NCBI GenBank assembly: GCA_030448105.1
Contig: JAUJNP010000010.1
Location: 7,734 to 71,733, forward strand
Length of the DNA stretch: 64,000 nucleotides
Direction of reading: 5' to 3'
DNA from: Acidimicrobiales bacterium
Lineage (GTDB): Bacteria > Actinomycetota > Acidimicrobiia > Acidimicrobiales > Iamiaceae
Shown: positions 10,217-19,159 of the stretch, in pieces
Position numbering within the stretch: position 1 is the first letter of the stretch
Layout of the letters: the number at the start of each line of letters is the position of its first letter
Notes under the pieces: generated by a model
Database searches by the model: none
Told to the model about the DNA's origin: nothing
The model's input: only the letters and a program-made list of their open reading frames with translations
Translations under genes and position numbers: made by a program

Positions 10217-10312
10217 GTGCCGCCGGGGGGCGGCTATCAGGTTGTGCCGCCGGGGGGCGGCTATCAGGTTGTGCCGCCGGGGGGGCGGCTATCAGGTGGG
10301 TGCCGCCGGGGC
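10217..10312. repeat. 27-bp hairpin tandem repeat between infC and rpmI
   Basis: Three near-identical units at 10217-10243, 10244-10270 and 10271-10298 (the third has one extra G), plus a partial fourth to about 10312. Each unit holds GCCGCC and GGCGGC arms that fold into a 6-bp stem with a C-rich or G-rich loop, joined by CTATCAGGT. They lie entirely in the infC-rpmI spacer, so the infC-rpmI-rplT transcript would carry a row of stable stem-loops just before the L35 ribosome-binding site. Replication slippage is a likely origin. Confidence 0.85.
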
Positions 10313-10319
10313 GGCGGGG

Positions 10320-10973
<654 letters not shown>

Positions 10974-10976
<3 letters not shown>

Positions 10977-11013
10977 GGCCGGTCATCCTTCATCAATGGC
11001 TGGTTCCTCCATG
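10974..11013 (-). promoter_or_regulatory. infC translation start region with two short upstream reading frames
   Basis: Two overlapping mini-frames end at the infC start. One reads MEEPAIDEG and stops at TGA 10985-10983, in the infC frame and six bases before the AUA codon. The other reads MKDDRP and its TAG overlaps the AUA (sequence ATAG). A GGAGG lies inside the first frame and AAGGA inside both. This layout could couple infC translation to short-peptide translation; that is inference. Confidence 0.5.
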
Positions 11014-11173
11014 CGGTGGACAGATGCAGGTCGCCCCGAAACGCGACGACGCGGACGCCGGGAGAGCCGACGTCCGCGCGGACGGCGTGAGCCGTGGCGA
11101 CGCATCGACCCGGCGCACCTGGTGCTGTGACGGTGGCCGGGTGGGGACCGGGAGGGCCCCACTTCCCGTCTTC

Positions 11174-11218
11174 GGTTGTCGGCGTAGGGTACCAGCCGAG
11201 TCCCTGACGCCGACAACC
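11174..11218. promoter_or_regulatory. Divergent infC / DUF1844 promoter region with a long palindrome
   Basis: Perfect 12-base inverted arms GGTTGTCGGCGT and ACGCCGACAACC, extended by AGGG/CCCT past a one-base bulge, enclose 12 bases. Within it are overlapping opposing -10 boxes: TAGGGT (11185-11190, plus strand) and TACCCT (11191-11186, minus strand). The plus-strand start would give a short leader to the gene at 11233; the minus-strand start gives infC a 5' leader of about 200 bases. The remainder of the spacer (10986-11173) shows no convincing gene beyond the mini-frames. Confidence 0.55.
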
Positions 11219-11232
11219 AGCCGAGGAACGCG

Positions 11233-11715
11233 ATGTCACTCTGGACGCCGGGCGGCGAGCACGAGGTGCCGCGCGAGCGGCCCGGCGATGGCGCCCCTCC
11301 GGGTGCCCCGGCGGCCGGTCCCGAGGGTCCCGGCGGCGAGCCGGGCGGCGACGCCCTCGCCGACCTGTCCCCCGAGGAGCGGGCCCAGGCCGAGGCCATG
11401 GTCGACGAGATGAACGAGGTACGCCGCCAGCTGGCCGAGGCCCCCGCCCCGGTGGTGGTGGCCAACCACGCCATGGGGCTCTACGAGCTGGCCGCCATCC
11501 ATCTCTCCCAGCAGCCGCCGCACCTGCTCGAGGCGCGCTTGGCCATCGACGCCTTCGGCGCCCTCGTCGAGCTGCTCAAGGGCAGGCTCGGCCCCGACGA
11601 GGTCACCCTCACCGACGCCCTCACCCAGATCCGCCTGGCCTTCGTGCAGCTGAGCGGGGGCAGCGACACCGGCTCAGACGCCGGGCAGGCGGCCGCCGGC
11701 GAGGGCGCCGGGTGA
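11233..11715 (+). CDS. DUF1844 family protein
   Basis: A 160-residue soluble protein of unknown function. The first 45 residues are proline/glycine-rich; the conserved helical part runs from about residue 47 to 142 (SPEERAQAEAMVDEMNEVRRQL, VVVANHAMGLYELAAIHLS, LAIDAFGALVELLKGRLG, LTDALTQIRLAFVQL), which is the DUF1844 pattern. Genes of this family often lie divergently beside infC in actinobacteria. ATG start with GAGGAA upstream. Its stop overlaps galE (GTGA). Confidence 0.85.
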   Translation: MSLWTPGGEHEVPRERPGDGAPPGAPAAGPEGPGGEPGGDALADLSPEERAQAEAMVDEMNEVRRQLAEAPAPVVVANHAMGLYELAAIHLSQQPPHLLEARLAIDAFGALVELLKGRLGPDEVTLTDALTQIRLAFVQLSGGSDTGSDAGQAAAGEGAG

Positions 11716-12710
11716 CGGTCCTCGTCACCGGCGGCGCCGGTTACATCGGCGCCCACACCGTCCGCCTGCTCCGGGAGCGTGGCCACGACGTGGTGGTACT
11801 CGATTCCCTCGAGTTCGGCCATCGCGCCGCCGTCCTCGGCGCCGCGCTCGTCGAGGGCGCCACCGCCGACGCCGACCTGGTGGCCCGCACCGTGGCCGAG
11901 CACGGCGTCACCGAGGTGGTGCACTTCGCCGCCTACAAGGCGGCCGGCGAGTCGATGGAGCGGCCCGAGCGCTACTTCGCCAACAACGTGGCCGGCACCA
12001 ACGCCTTCCTCGACGCCCTGCGCGGCGCCGGCGTCGACCGGTTGGTGTTCTCCTCCAGTTGCGCGGTGTACGGCACGCCCACCGCCCTCCCGGTCGACGA
12101 GGCCCACCCCCTGGCGCCCGAGAGCCCCTACGGGGAGAGCAAGCGGATGGTGGAGCAGATGCTGCGCTGGTACGACGAATGCCACGGGCTCCGCTCGGTG
12201 AGCCTGCGCTACTTCAACGCCGCCGGCGCCGCCGCCGACGGTCGCATCGGCGAGGACTGGACCGTCACCCTCAACCTCGTTCCCCTGGTGATGAAGGCCG
12301 CCCTGGGGCGCATCCTGGCCGTCTCGGTGTTCGGCACCGACTACCCGACCCACGACGGCACCGCGGTGCGCGACTACGTCCACGTCGACGACCTGGCCGA
12401 CGCCCACGTGCGCGCCCTGGAGCACCTGGCCGAGGGCGGCGCCACCACTGCGGTGAACCTGGGCACCGGCACCGGCTCCAGCGTCCGCGAGGTCATCGAC
12501 ACCGCCCGCGACGTCAGCGGGGTCGACATCCCCACCCACGACGCGCCTCGCCGGCCGGGCGATCCGGTGGCCGTCTACGGCGACAACCGCAGAGCCCTCG
12601 ACCTGCTGGGCTGGAAGCCCGAACGCGACCTGACCGACGTGGTGGCATCAGCGTGGCGTTGGCACTCGACCCACCCCGACGGCTACGGCGACGGCGGCTG
12701 CGGGGCCTGA
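11712..12710 (+). CDS. galE: UDP-glucose 4-epimerase
   Basis: An extended short-chain dehydrogenase that interconverts UDP-glucose and UDP-galactose with bound NAD, supplying galactose for the cell envelope. The 332-residue product has the Rossmann loop TGGAGYIGAHT (6-16), Ser-Ser-Cys before the catalytic YGESK (Tyr at about residue 140), and the C-terminal LGWKPERDL. GTG start overlaps the previous stop by four bases. Its 3' end overlaps the converging cold-shock gene by 28 bases. Confidence 0.93.
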   Translation: MTVLVTGGAGYIGAHTVRLLRERGHDVVVLDSLEFGHRAAVLGAALVEGATADADLVARTVAEHGVTEVVHFAAYKAAGESMERPERYFANNVAGTNAFLDALRGAGVDRLVFSSSCAVYGTPTALPVDEAHPLAPESPYGESKRMVEQMLRWYDECHGLRSVSLRYFNAAGAAADGRIGEDWTVTLNLVPLVMKAALGRILAVSVFGTDYPTHDGTAVRDYVHVDDLADAHVRALEHLAEGGATTAVNLGTGTGSSVREVIDTARDVSGVDIPTHDAPRRPGDPVAVYGDNRRALDLLGWKPERDLTDVVASAWRWHSTHPDGYGDGGCGA

Positions 12711-12928
12711 GCTTCGCTCGGCCGGACGTCGGTGGCCTCCCACCGGCCTAGTCGGCCCGGCACAACCTTGAACCGCACCTCGGTCCCCACGACGATGGTG
12801 CGGGACCCGTCGGCCACGGCCGTGCAGTGGAAGAAGAGCTCGGTGCCGTCGGTGGCGCGCACCGTGCCGTAGCCGCCGTGGTCGTCGAAGGTGGCGACGA
12901 CGCCTTCCTCGGTCCCGAACGGATCCAC
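12683..12928 (-). CDS. Cold-shock-domain protein
   Basis: An 81-residue single-stranded nucleic-acid-binding protein of the CspA-like OB fold. The opening EEGVVATFDDHGGYGTVRATDGTELFFH is a divergent form of the usual KGTVKWFNxxKGFGFI and RNP-1/RNP-2 region, followed by VVGTEVRFKVV. Aromatic residues are fewer than in canonical cold-shock proteins. GTG start seven bases after the hisG stop, so it is probably the last gene of the rib-hisG transcript. Its last 28 bases overlap the end of galE in the opposite direction. Confidence 0.8.
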   Translation of the reverse strand: MDPFGTEEGVVATFDDHGGYGTVRATDGTELFFHCTAVADGSRTIVVGTEVRFKVVPGRLGRWEATDVRPSEAQAPQPPSP

Positions 12929-12935
12929 CGCTTGC

Positions 12936-13811
12936 TCAGTGGACGATCTTGGCGATGGGCAGCTCGATGATGTCGGTGGCGCCGTGCTCGCTGAGGGCGG
13001 GGATGAGCGTGTTGATCTCCGCCTTGGCCACCACCGTCTCCACCGCGTAGCCGCCCGCCCCGAACAGCTCGGAAACCGTGGGCGCCTTCATCGACGGCAA
13101 CAGCTCGATCACGGCGTCGAGCTGGGCGGCGGCCACGTTGAGCTTCACCAGCACCTTGCCCCGCGCCTCGAGCGTGCCCAGGAGCAGGGTTCGCAGCTGG
13201 TGCATGGCCCGCTGGCGGTCCGGGTCGGCGTGGCTGGCCGGGTGGGCGATGAGCTCGGTGGAGGACGTGAGGATCGTGTCGATGACCTTCAGGCCCGCGG
13301 CCCGCAGCGCTCGTCCGGTCTCGGTGAGGTCCACGATGCAGTCGACGATGTCGGGCACCTTGGCCTCGGTGGCGCCGTAGGAGAGGCGGATGTCGGCGTC
13401 GATGCCGCGCTTCTCGAAGAACCGGCGGGTGAGCTCGGGGTACTCGCTCGACACCCGCACGCCCTGAGGTAGGTCCTCGACGGCCGCTACCGACGAGTCG
13501 TGGGGCACGGCCACCACGATCTGCACCGGCCGGGCGGTGGCCTTGGAGTAGTGCAGCTCACCCAGGGAGGTGACCTCGCTCGAGGTCTCCTCGATCCAGT
13601 CCCGGCCGGTGATCCCGAGGTCGAACACGCCCTCGGCCACGTAGCGGGGGATCTCCTGGGGGCGCAGGATGCGCACGTCGTCGATCCGGGGATCGTCGAT
13701 CGACGCCCTGTAGTCGACCGCCGAGCTGCGGCTGACCTGGAGGTCGGCCGCCTCGAACAGCTCGAGGGTCGCCTTCTCCAACGACCCCTTGGGCAGGACC
13801 AGCTTCAGCAC
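12936..13811 (-). CDS. hisG: ATP phosphoribosyltransferase, long form
   Basis: First step of histidine synthesis: ATP plus PRPP gives phosphoribosyl-ATP. At 291 residues it is the long, HisZ-independent form with a C-terminal regulatory ACT-like domain (about 215-291), expected to be inhibited by histidine. It starts with VLKLVLPKGSLEKATLELF and contains FDLGITGRDWIEE and the PRPP-loop region DLTETGRALRAAGLKVI. GTG at 13811 is chosen because the product then begins at the conserved strand; a nearby ATG is out of frame. hisE, usually next to hisG in actinobacteria, is absent here. Confidence 0.94.
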   Translation of the reverse strand: MLKLVLPKGSLEKATLELFEAADLQVSRSSAVDYRASIDDPRIDDVRILRPQEIPRYVAEGVFDLGITGRDWIEETSSEVTSLGELHYSKATARPVQIVVAVPHDSSVAAVEDLPQGVRVSSEYPELTRRFFEKRGIDADIRLSYGATEAKVPDIVDCIVDLTETGRALRAAGLKVIDTILTSSTELIAHPASHADPDRQRAMHQLRTLLLGTLEARGKVLVKLNVAAAQLDAVIELLPSMKAPTVSELFGAGGYAVETVVAKAEINTLIPALSEHGATDIIELPIAKIVH

Positions 13812-13891
13812 CGACCCATCTTGGCCCGCGCCGACCGCGCCGGACGAGCCGGTTGGCGCCCTACTGCCGGTCGGGGCCGCAGGCCCGGGGT

Positions 13892-14389
13892 TCAGGGGGC
13901 GGTGCGGATCCGGCGCAGCAGGGCCACCATCTCCACCGCGGTGGCTGCCGCCTCCTCGCCCACGTTGTGGCCACCCGCCCCCTCCGAACGGGCCAGCGCC
14001 TGGTCGAGGTCCTCGGTGGTGAGCACGCCGAACACGATGGGCACGCCGGTGGCCAGCTGCGCCTGCTGGATGCCGGCGGCACACTCCCCCGCCACCGTCT
14101 CGTAGTGGGTGGTCTCGCCCCGGATCACGCAGCCGAGGCCGATCACGGCGTCGACCGTGCCGGACTCGGCGAAGGCCTTGGCGGCCAGCGGAATCTCGAA
14201 CGCCCCGGGCACCCACACCACCTCGATGTCGTCGGCGGGCACGCCGGTCCCGGCCAGGCCCCGGTGCACCCCGTCGAGGAGCCGGGTGGTGACGTGGTCG
14301 TTGAAGCGGCCGCACACCGCGGCGATGCGCATGCCGCGGCCGTCGAGGTCGGGCGCGCTGCGGTGAGCGGCCTGCACGTCCTCACCCAT
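13892..14389 (-). CDS. ribH: 6,7-dimethyl-8-ribityllumazine synthase
   Basis: Condenses 5-amino-6-ribitylaminouracil with dihydroxybutanone phosphate, the penultimate riboflavin step; family members form 60-mer or pentameric shells. The 165 residues include VCGRFNDHVTTRLLDG, the ribityl-binding VWVPGAFEIPLAAK, the phosphate-binding GCVIRGETTHYE and the catalytic-His region FGVLTTEDLDQA. The ATG shares one base with the ribBA stop. The product is passed to RibE, encoded just upstream in the same operon. Confidence 0.96.
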   Translation of the reverse strand: MGEDVQAAHRSAPDLDGRGMRIAAVCGRFNDHVTTRLLDGVHRGLAGTGVPADDIEVVWVPGAFEIPLAAKAFAESGTVDAVIGLGCVIRGETTHYETVAGECAAGIQQAQLATGVPIVFGVLTTEDLDQALARSEGAGGHNVGEEAAATAVEMVALLRRIRTAP

Positions 14390-15612
14390 CAGTCGAGGCC
14401 CTCGAGCAGGTGTCCCAGCCGCTCGCGCTTGGTGCGGAGGTAGGCGATGTTCTCGGGGTTGGGGACGGTAAGCGACGGCACCCGCTCGACGATGTCGAGG
14501 CCGAAGCCCTCGAGGCCGCCGTACTTGGCCGGGTTGTTGGTGATGATCCGCATGGTGGTGATGCCCAGGTCGTTCAGGATCTGCGCGCCCGTGCCGTACT
14601 GGCGGCTGTCGATGGGCAGGCCCAGCTCGACGTTGGCGTCCACGGTGTCGTGACCGAGGTCCTGCAGGTTGTAGGCCCGCATCTTGTGGCCGATGCCGAT
14701 GCCCCGGCCCTCGTGGCCCCGCAGGTAGACCACCACGCCGAGGCCGGCCTCGGCGATGAGGGCCATGGCCGAGTCGAGTTGCACCCCGCAGTCGCACCGG
14801 AGGGATCCGAAGACGTCGCCGGTGAGGCATTCGCTGTGGACGCGGACGAGGACGTTGTCCTCTCCCTGCACCGCGCCCTTCACGAGGGCGACGTGCTGCT
14901 CCTGGTCGAGCACCGACTCGTAGACGTAGGCGGTGAACTCGCCCCACTTGGTGGGGATGCGGGCCGCCTCTGCCACCCGTCGCACCAGCTTCTCGTTCTG
15001 GCGGCGGTGCTTGATGAGCTGGGCGATGGAGATGAGCAGCAGGCCGTGGTCACGGCAGAACCGGACCAGGTCCGGCAGGCGGGCCATCTCGCCGTCCTCC
15101 TTGACCACCTCGCAGAGCACCCCGGCGGGGTAGAGGCCGGCCATGCGGGCCAGGTCCACCGCCGCCTCGGTGTGCCCGGCCCGGCGCAGCACCCCGCCCT
15201 CGCGGTAGCGCAGCGGGAAGATGTGACCGGGCCGGGCCAGGTCGAGGGGCTTGGTGGCGGGGTCGATCAGCGCGCTGATGGTGCGGGCGCGGTCGGCGGC
15301 GGAGATGCCGGTGGTCGTGCCCTGGATGTAGTCGACGCTGTAGGTGAACGCGGTGCGCTGGGCCTCGGTGTTGTTGTCGCGCACCATGAGCGGGATCTCG
15401 AGCTCGTCGAGGCGCTCGCCGGTCATGGGCACGCAGATGAGCCCGGAGGTGTGGTTCACGAAGAAGGCGATCTTCTCGGGCGTGGCCGCCTCCGCCGACA
15501 TGATGAGGTCGCCCTCGTTCTCCCGATCCTCGTCGTCGACCACGACGACGATGTCGCCCCGGGCGATGGCGGCAACCGCATCCTCGATGGGAGCGAAGGG
15601 TGTTCTGGTCAC
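14389..15612 (-). CDS. ribBA: Fused 3,4-dihydroxy-2-butanone-4-phosphate synthase / GTP cyclohydrolase II
   Basis: A 407-residue fusion supplying both riboflavin precursors. The N-terminal half (about 1-200) makes dihydroxybutanone phosphate: [16 protein letters not shown] carries the acidic metal-binding residues and [22 protein letters not shown] the substrate loop. The C-terminal half (about 205-407) is GTP cyclohydrolase II, with the zinc ligands in [17 protein letters not shown] and the catalytic [10 protein letters not shown]. It lies 4 bases into ribE and is downstream of the FMN riboswitch, so FMN should shut it off. Confidence 0.97.
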   Translation of the reverse strand: MTRTPFAPIEDAVAAIARGDIVVVVDDEDRENEGDLIMSAEAATPEKIAFFVNHTSGLICVPMTGERLDELEIPLMVRDNNTEAQRTAFTYSVDYIQGTTTGISAADRARTISALIDPATKPLDLARPGHIFPLRYREGGVLRRAGHTEAAVDLARMAGLYPAGVLCEVVKEDGEMARLPDLVRFCRDHGLLLISIAQLIKHRRQNEKLVRRVAEAARIPTKWGEFTAYVYESVLDQEQHVALVKGAVQGEDNVLVRVHSECLTGDVFGSLRCDCGVQLDSAMALIAEAGLGVVVYLRGHEGRGIGIGHKMRAYNLQDLGHDTVDANVELGLPIDSRQYGTGAQILNDLGITTMRIITNNPAKYGGLEGFGLDIVERVPSLTVPNPENIAYLRTKRERLGHLLEGLD

Positions 15613-16196
15613 GGCAGTGTTCCTTCAGTTGTCGGGCGCATGGCCAGCAGGCGTTCCACGTACTTCGCCACCAGGTCCACCTCCAGGTTGACGGTGGCCC
15701 CCCGTCCCCTCGTGCCGAGCGTGGTCACCTCGGCGGTGTGGGGGATGACGGCCACCGTGAAGCCGTCGTCGAGGGCCTCGACCACGGTGAGGCTGATGCC
15801 GTCCACCGTGATCGACCCCTTCTCGACCACGTAGCGGGCCAGCTCGGTGGGCATCCGGATGTGGAGGTCGGGCGCCGGCGCCACCACCTCGCCCACGGCG
15901 TCGACGTGGCCCTGGACGATGTGGCCGCCGAGGCGGTCGGCCGGACGCACCGGTCGTTCGAGGTTCACCGGGTCGCCCGGCTGCAGCCGGCCCAGGTTGG
16001 TGCGGGCGAGGGTCTCGTCGCTGACGTCGGCCTCCCACCACCCCTCGCCGAGGGCGACCACGGTGAGGCAGCACCCGTTTACCGCGGTGGAGTCCCCGAT
16101 GTCGGCGCCGGCGAGAACGATGGTGGCGGCGATGCGCAGACGTCCCTGATCCGAGGCCAACACCGACCCCAGCTCCTCCACGATCCCGGTGAACAT
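15609..16196 (-). CDS. ribE: Riboflavin synthase alpha subunit
   Basis: Dismutates two lumazine molecules to riboflavin. The 195-residue protein has two homologous lumazine-binding barrels, each signalled by an [10 protein letters not shown]-like and a [10 protein letters not shown] motif (the latter at about 98-107), and a C-terminal helix for trimerisation. ATG at 16196 begins at the invariant MFTGIVE and shares one base with the ribD stop; upstream in-frame codons lie within ribD. Confidence 0.96.
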   Translation of the reverse strand: MFTGIVEELGSVLASDQGRLRIAATIVLAGADIGDSTAVNGCCLTVVALGEGWWEADVSDETLARTNLGRLQPGDPVNLERPVRPADRLGGHIVQGHVDAVGEVVAPAPDLHIRMPTELARYVVEKGSITVDGISLTVVEALDDGFTVAVIPHTAEVTTLGTRGRGATVNLEVDLVAKYVERLLAMRPTTEGTLP

Positions 16197-17179
16197 CAGG
16201 CGGGCCCCGGCTCGATGTCGATGCGCAGGTCTGCGCCCAGCGGGACGGCCTCGACGATGTGGCCCCGCCACGCCTCGCCGATGGTGGCTGCCCCCGGGCC
16301 CCGGAAGAGGCCGACGCCGTCATCGCCGCCGAGGAGGACGGGGGCAAGGTAGACGACGTAGCGGTCGACCAGCCCGGCGCGGTGGAAGGCGCCGGCCACG
16401 GTGGCGCCCCCCTCGACGAGCAGCTGGAGGACGCCCTTGTGGCCGAGCGTGTCGAGCACCTCGCCGAGGTCGCCGCTCAGCTCGAGGCAGGGCTGGATCC
16501 GGGCGTCGGCCGGCGCCCGCCCGAGCACGACCCGCAGCGGCTCGGGTCCGGCCACGTGGCGGACGGTGAGCTCCGGGTCGTCGGCCCGCACCGTGCCCGC
16601 GCCCACCAGCACGGCGTCGCTCTCGGCCCGCAGACGGTGGGTGTCGGCCCGGGCCGCCTCGCCGGTGATCCAGCGGCTCGACCCATCGGGGGCGGCGGTG
16701 CGGCCGTCCAGGGTCGCCGCCAGCTTGAGCACGACGAACGGCCGACCGGTGCGCCGATGGGTGAGGTAGGGCGCCAGCTGGCGCCGCACTGCCGCGGCGG
16801 CCACGCCCACCTCCACGTCGATCCCCGCCGCCCTCAGGCGGGCGATGCCCCGCCCGGCCACGTGCTCGTCGGGATCGACGATGCCGACCACCACCCGCTC
16901 GACGCCGGCGGCCACGATGGCGTCGACGCAGGGAGGCGTGCGCCCGTGGTGGGAGCAGGGCTCGAGGGTGCTGTAGAGGGTGGCGCCGCGCGCGGCCGAG
17001 CCGGCGGCGGCCAGGGCGGCGGGTTCGGCGTGCGGTCCGCCCGGTGGGGCGGTGGCCCCGTCGAAGACCTCGCCGTCGGCCGTCACCACCACCGCACCCA
17101 CCCACGGGTTGGGCGAGGTGGACGACCGCACCGAGGCGGCCAGGCCCAGCGTCCGGTCCATGGCCTCGAGGTCGTCCAT
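16196..17179 (-). CDS. ribD: Bifunctional riboflavin-specific deaminase / reductase
   Basis: Deaminates and then reduces the pyrimidine intermediate of riboflavin synthesis. The 327-residue product has an N-terminal zinc deaminase domain (PNPWVGAVVV, HAEPAALAAAG, and LEPCSHHGRTPPC with the zinc cysteines) and a C-terminal NADPH reductase domain from about 145 (VVLKLAATLDGRTA, LVEGGATVAGAF). ATG at 17179 follows GAGAGGAG. First gene after the FMN riboswitch, so it sets expression of the rib operon. Confidence 0.95.
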   Translation of the reverse strand: MDDLEAMDRTLGLAASVRSSTSPNPWVGAVVVTADGEVFDGATAPPGGPHAEPAALAAAGSAARGATLYSTLEPCSHHGRTPPCVDAIVAAGVERVVVGIVDPDEHVAGRGIARLRAAGIDVEVGVAAAAVRRQLAPYLTHRRTGRPFVVLKLAATLDGRTAAPDGSSRWITGEAARADTHRLRAESDAVLVGAGTVRADDPELTVRHVAGPEPLRVVLGRAPADARIQPCLELSGDLGEVLDTLGHKGVLQLLVEGGATVAGAFHRAGLVDRYVVYLAPVLLGGDDGVGLFRGPGAATIGEAWRGHIVEAVPLGADLRIDIEPGPA

Positions 17180-17225
17180 CGCTCTCCTCTCGGAGCGCGA
17201 CGGCGCGCGGCGGGAGCCGGCGCCT

Positions 17226-17365
17226 CCTCGCTCCCATCCGGACTGACCGCACCAGGGTGCGGAACACCGTCGGCCCCGGAGCTCCACCGGGTCGGCCCGA
17301 CCCCGAAGGGGCCGGGTTCGCGGGCTATGACCGCCGGTCGGGACTCTCACCCGAACCCCGCGAGG
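17226..17365 (-). ncRNA. FMN riboswitch (RFN element)
   Basis: In the ribD leader the minus strand shows the hallmarks of the FMN aptamer: P1 arms CCTCGC (17365-17360) and GCGAGG (17231-17226), GGGTGAGAGTCCCGACCGG, GCGGTCATAGCCCGCGA, GCCGACGGT and the closing AGTCCGGATGGGAG. The 46 bases from there to ribD include a short CGCTC/GAGCG hairpin across the Shine-Dalgarno, suggesting translational rather than terminator control; no U-run terminator is seen. The gap from here to the moaB stop (17366-17464) contains no gene; a TAGACT -10-like box lies near 17400. Confidence 0.95.
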
Positions 17366-17464
17366 GGCGTGTCGTGTCGGTTGTGTTCGTTGACCGATCA
17401 GTCTAGGAGTGGCCCGGCGACGCCAGCCAGATGCCACCGGTCACACCCGCCGGGCTGGCGCGCG

Positions 17465-17938
17465 TCAGTGCGGGTGTTCGCCGGCGAGGAGGGCGAGAGC
17501 GTGGGGCACGACGTCGAGCACGGCGTCGAGGCACTCCACCGCCCCCGTGGGCGACCCCGGTAGGTTCACGACCAGCGCGGCGCCCGCCACACCGGCGATG
17601 GCCCGTGACAGCCGGCCGAGGGGGCTCACGAGCCGGGAAGCTTCGGCCAAGCCGGGAGCCTCCCGGTCGAGCACGGCGCGGGTGCCCTCGGGGGTGAGGT
17701 CGCGGGGACCGAAACCCGTGCCGCCGGTGGTGACGACGAGACCGGTGAAGCCCTCGCACAGGGCCCGCAGGGCGACGGCCACCTCCTCGGTGCCATCGGA
17801 ACACACCTCGGCACGGTCCACCGTGAACCCGGCTGCCTCCAAGCGCTCCCGGAGGGCCGGACCGGCCCGGTCCTCCCGGGTCCCACCCGCCACCCCATCG
17901 GACACCACGAGGATGCGCGCTCGCAGAGGGGCGGTCAT
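17465..17938 (-). CDS. MoaB/MogA-family molybdopterin protein
   Basis: A 157-residue protein of the MoCF-binding fold, likely the molybdopterin adenylyltransferase step that activates molybdopterin for molybdenum insertion. Visible motifs are ILVVSDGVAGGTREDRAGP, the LVVTTGGTGFGPRDLTPE loop, and the C-terminal VNLPGSPTGAVECL. No other moa gene is in the window. ATG at 17938 is chosen because it lies six bases after a TACGAT -10 box; a longer in-frame start at 17983 would include that promoter. Confidence 0.88.
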   Translation of the reverse strand: MTAPLRARILVVSDGVAGGTREDRAGPALRERLEAAGFTVDRAEVCSDGTEEVAVALRALCEGFTGLVVTTGGTGFGPRDLTPEGTRAVLDREAPGLAEASRLVSPLGRLSRAIAGVAGAALVVNLPGSPTGAVECLDAVLDVVPHALALLAGEHPH

Positions 17939-17950
17939 CGGCCAATCGTA
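17939..17950 (-). promoter_or_regulatory. moaB-like gene promoter, leaderless
   Basis: TACGAT (17950-17945) is followed by six bases and the ATG at 17938, the spacing expected when transcription starts at the initiation codon. No -35 resembling TTGACA is visible. Confidence 0.5.
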
Positions 17951-18031
17951 GGTCCGGGTCCAGCGTGGGGATGCCTTGGCCAACAGCTGGAGGCAATGGC
18001 CGTCCTGGGGCGGGGCGGCGGGGCAGGCTGG

Positions 18032-19159
18032 TCAATCGCGGCGCCAGCGGAAGAGGGCCATGCCGTCGGTGCCGGCAACCTGGGGCAGGAGCCGGGCGCC
18101 GCTCCCCCACGGCTCCCAAGGCGCGGCCGGTGGGTCGAGCGGAACGAGCCTGGGGTGCGCGCCGCCGAGTCGCTCGGCGACGGCGAGCGACTCGACCCGG
18201 GTGAGGGTGCACACGGAGTAGGCGAGCTCGCCGCCGGGGGCCAGGAGGGCGACGGCGGCCTCGAGGAGGTCCCGTTGCACCGCGACCAGCCGGTCGACCG
18301 CGGCCGCGTCGATCCGCCACCGGGCGTCGGGCCGCCGGCGCAGGGCGCCGAGGCCGGAGCACGGCGCGTCGACGAGCACCCGATCGGCCGACGCCGGGCG
18401 CACCGGAGGCCGTCGGCCATCGCCCACCACCACCGCCAGTCGATCCGCGAGTCCGAGGCGCTCGCCGTTGGCCGCCACCAACCCGGCCCGGGCCGGGCGG
18501 AGGTCGAGGGCGGTGACCGTCGCGCCGGTGGCAGCCAGGGCCGTCGCCTTGCCCCCCGGCGCGGCGCACAGGTCGACGATCCGTTGACCGGCGGTCGGGC
18601 CGACCGACTCGGCCACCAGCTGGGACGCGCGGTCCTGCACGTAGCCGTCCGCCCGTTCGGTGGCCTCGGCCGGCTCGTTCATCGCCTCCAGGGCCCCCAC
18701 TGCCGCCGTCTCGCCGAGGTCCGCCACCAGGCGGTCGACCACCCAGTCCGGGTAGCTGAGCCGGGTGCCGACGTTGGGGTAGTCGCGGGGCGCCTCGGCC
18801 ACGCGGCGGAGCACGGCGTTGACCAGCCCCCGGGTCCGGCGGGGCACGACGGTCACGGTGGCGTCCACGGCGGCGTGAGGCGGCGTGTCGAGGAAGGCCA
18901 GCTGGTAGGCGCCGAGGCGCAGCGCCGCCCGGGTGGGCGGGTCGACGGGGCGCAGCACGAAGCGGTCCACCAACCAGTCGCATGCTCGCCGCATCCGGGT
19001 CGCGCCGTACACGAGGGCGGTGACGAAGCCGCGGTCGCGCTCCACCAGGCCGCTGCGGGCCAGCAGCGTCGGCACCAGCAGGTTGGCGTAGGCGCCCTCG
19101 GTGTCGATGCGCACCAGCGCGTCGAGTGCCAGGCGGCGCGGGTCGGTCGCGCCGCTCAC
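18032..19159 (-). CDS. rsmB: 16S rRNA m5C967 methyltransferase RsmB
   Basis: A SAM-dependent RNA cytosine-5 methyltransferase, 375 residues. The N-terminal NusB-like RNA-binding domain (about 1-135: RRLALDALVRIDTEGAYANLL) is followed by the Rossmann domain with DLCAAPGGKATALA as motif I, DAPCSGLGALRRRPDARW as motif IV (product-release Cys) and SVCTLTRVE as motif VI (catalytic Cys). GTG at 19159 overlaps the fmt stop (GTGA). The fmt-rsmB pair is conserved in actinobacteria downstream of priA and def. Confidence 0.94.
   Translation of the reverse strand: MSGATDPRRLALDALVRIDTEGAYANLLVPTLLARSGLVERDRGFVTALVYGATRMRRACDWLVDRFVLRPVDPPTRAALRLGAYQLAFLDTPPHAAVDATVTVVPRRTRGLVNAVLRRVAEAPRDYPNVGTRLSYPDWVVDRLVADLGETAAVGALEAMNEPAEATERADGYVQDRASQLVAESVGPTAGQRIVDLCAAPGGKATALAATGATVTALDLRPARAGLVAANGERLGLADRLAVVVGDGRRPPVRPASADRVLVDAPCSGLGALRRRPDARWRIDAAAVDRLVAVQRDLLEAAVALLAPGGELAYSVCTLTRVESLAVAERLGGAHPRLVPLDPPAAPWEPWGSGARLLPQVAGTDGMALFRWRRD

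Noticed and set aside
10217-10312. CRISPR-like array
   Set aside because: The units are contiguous tandem hairpin repeats without unique spacers and no cas gene is present.
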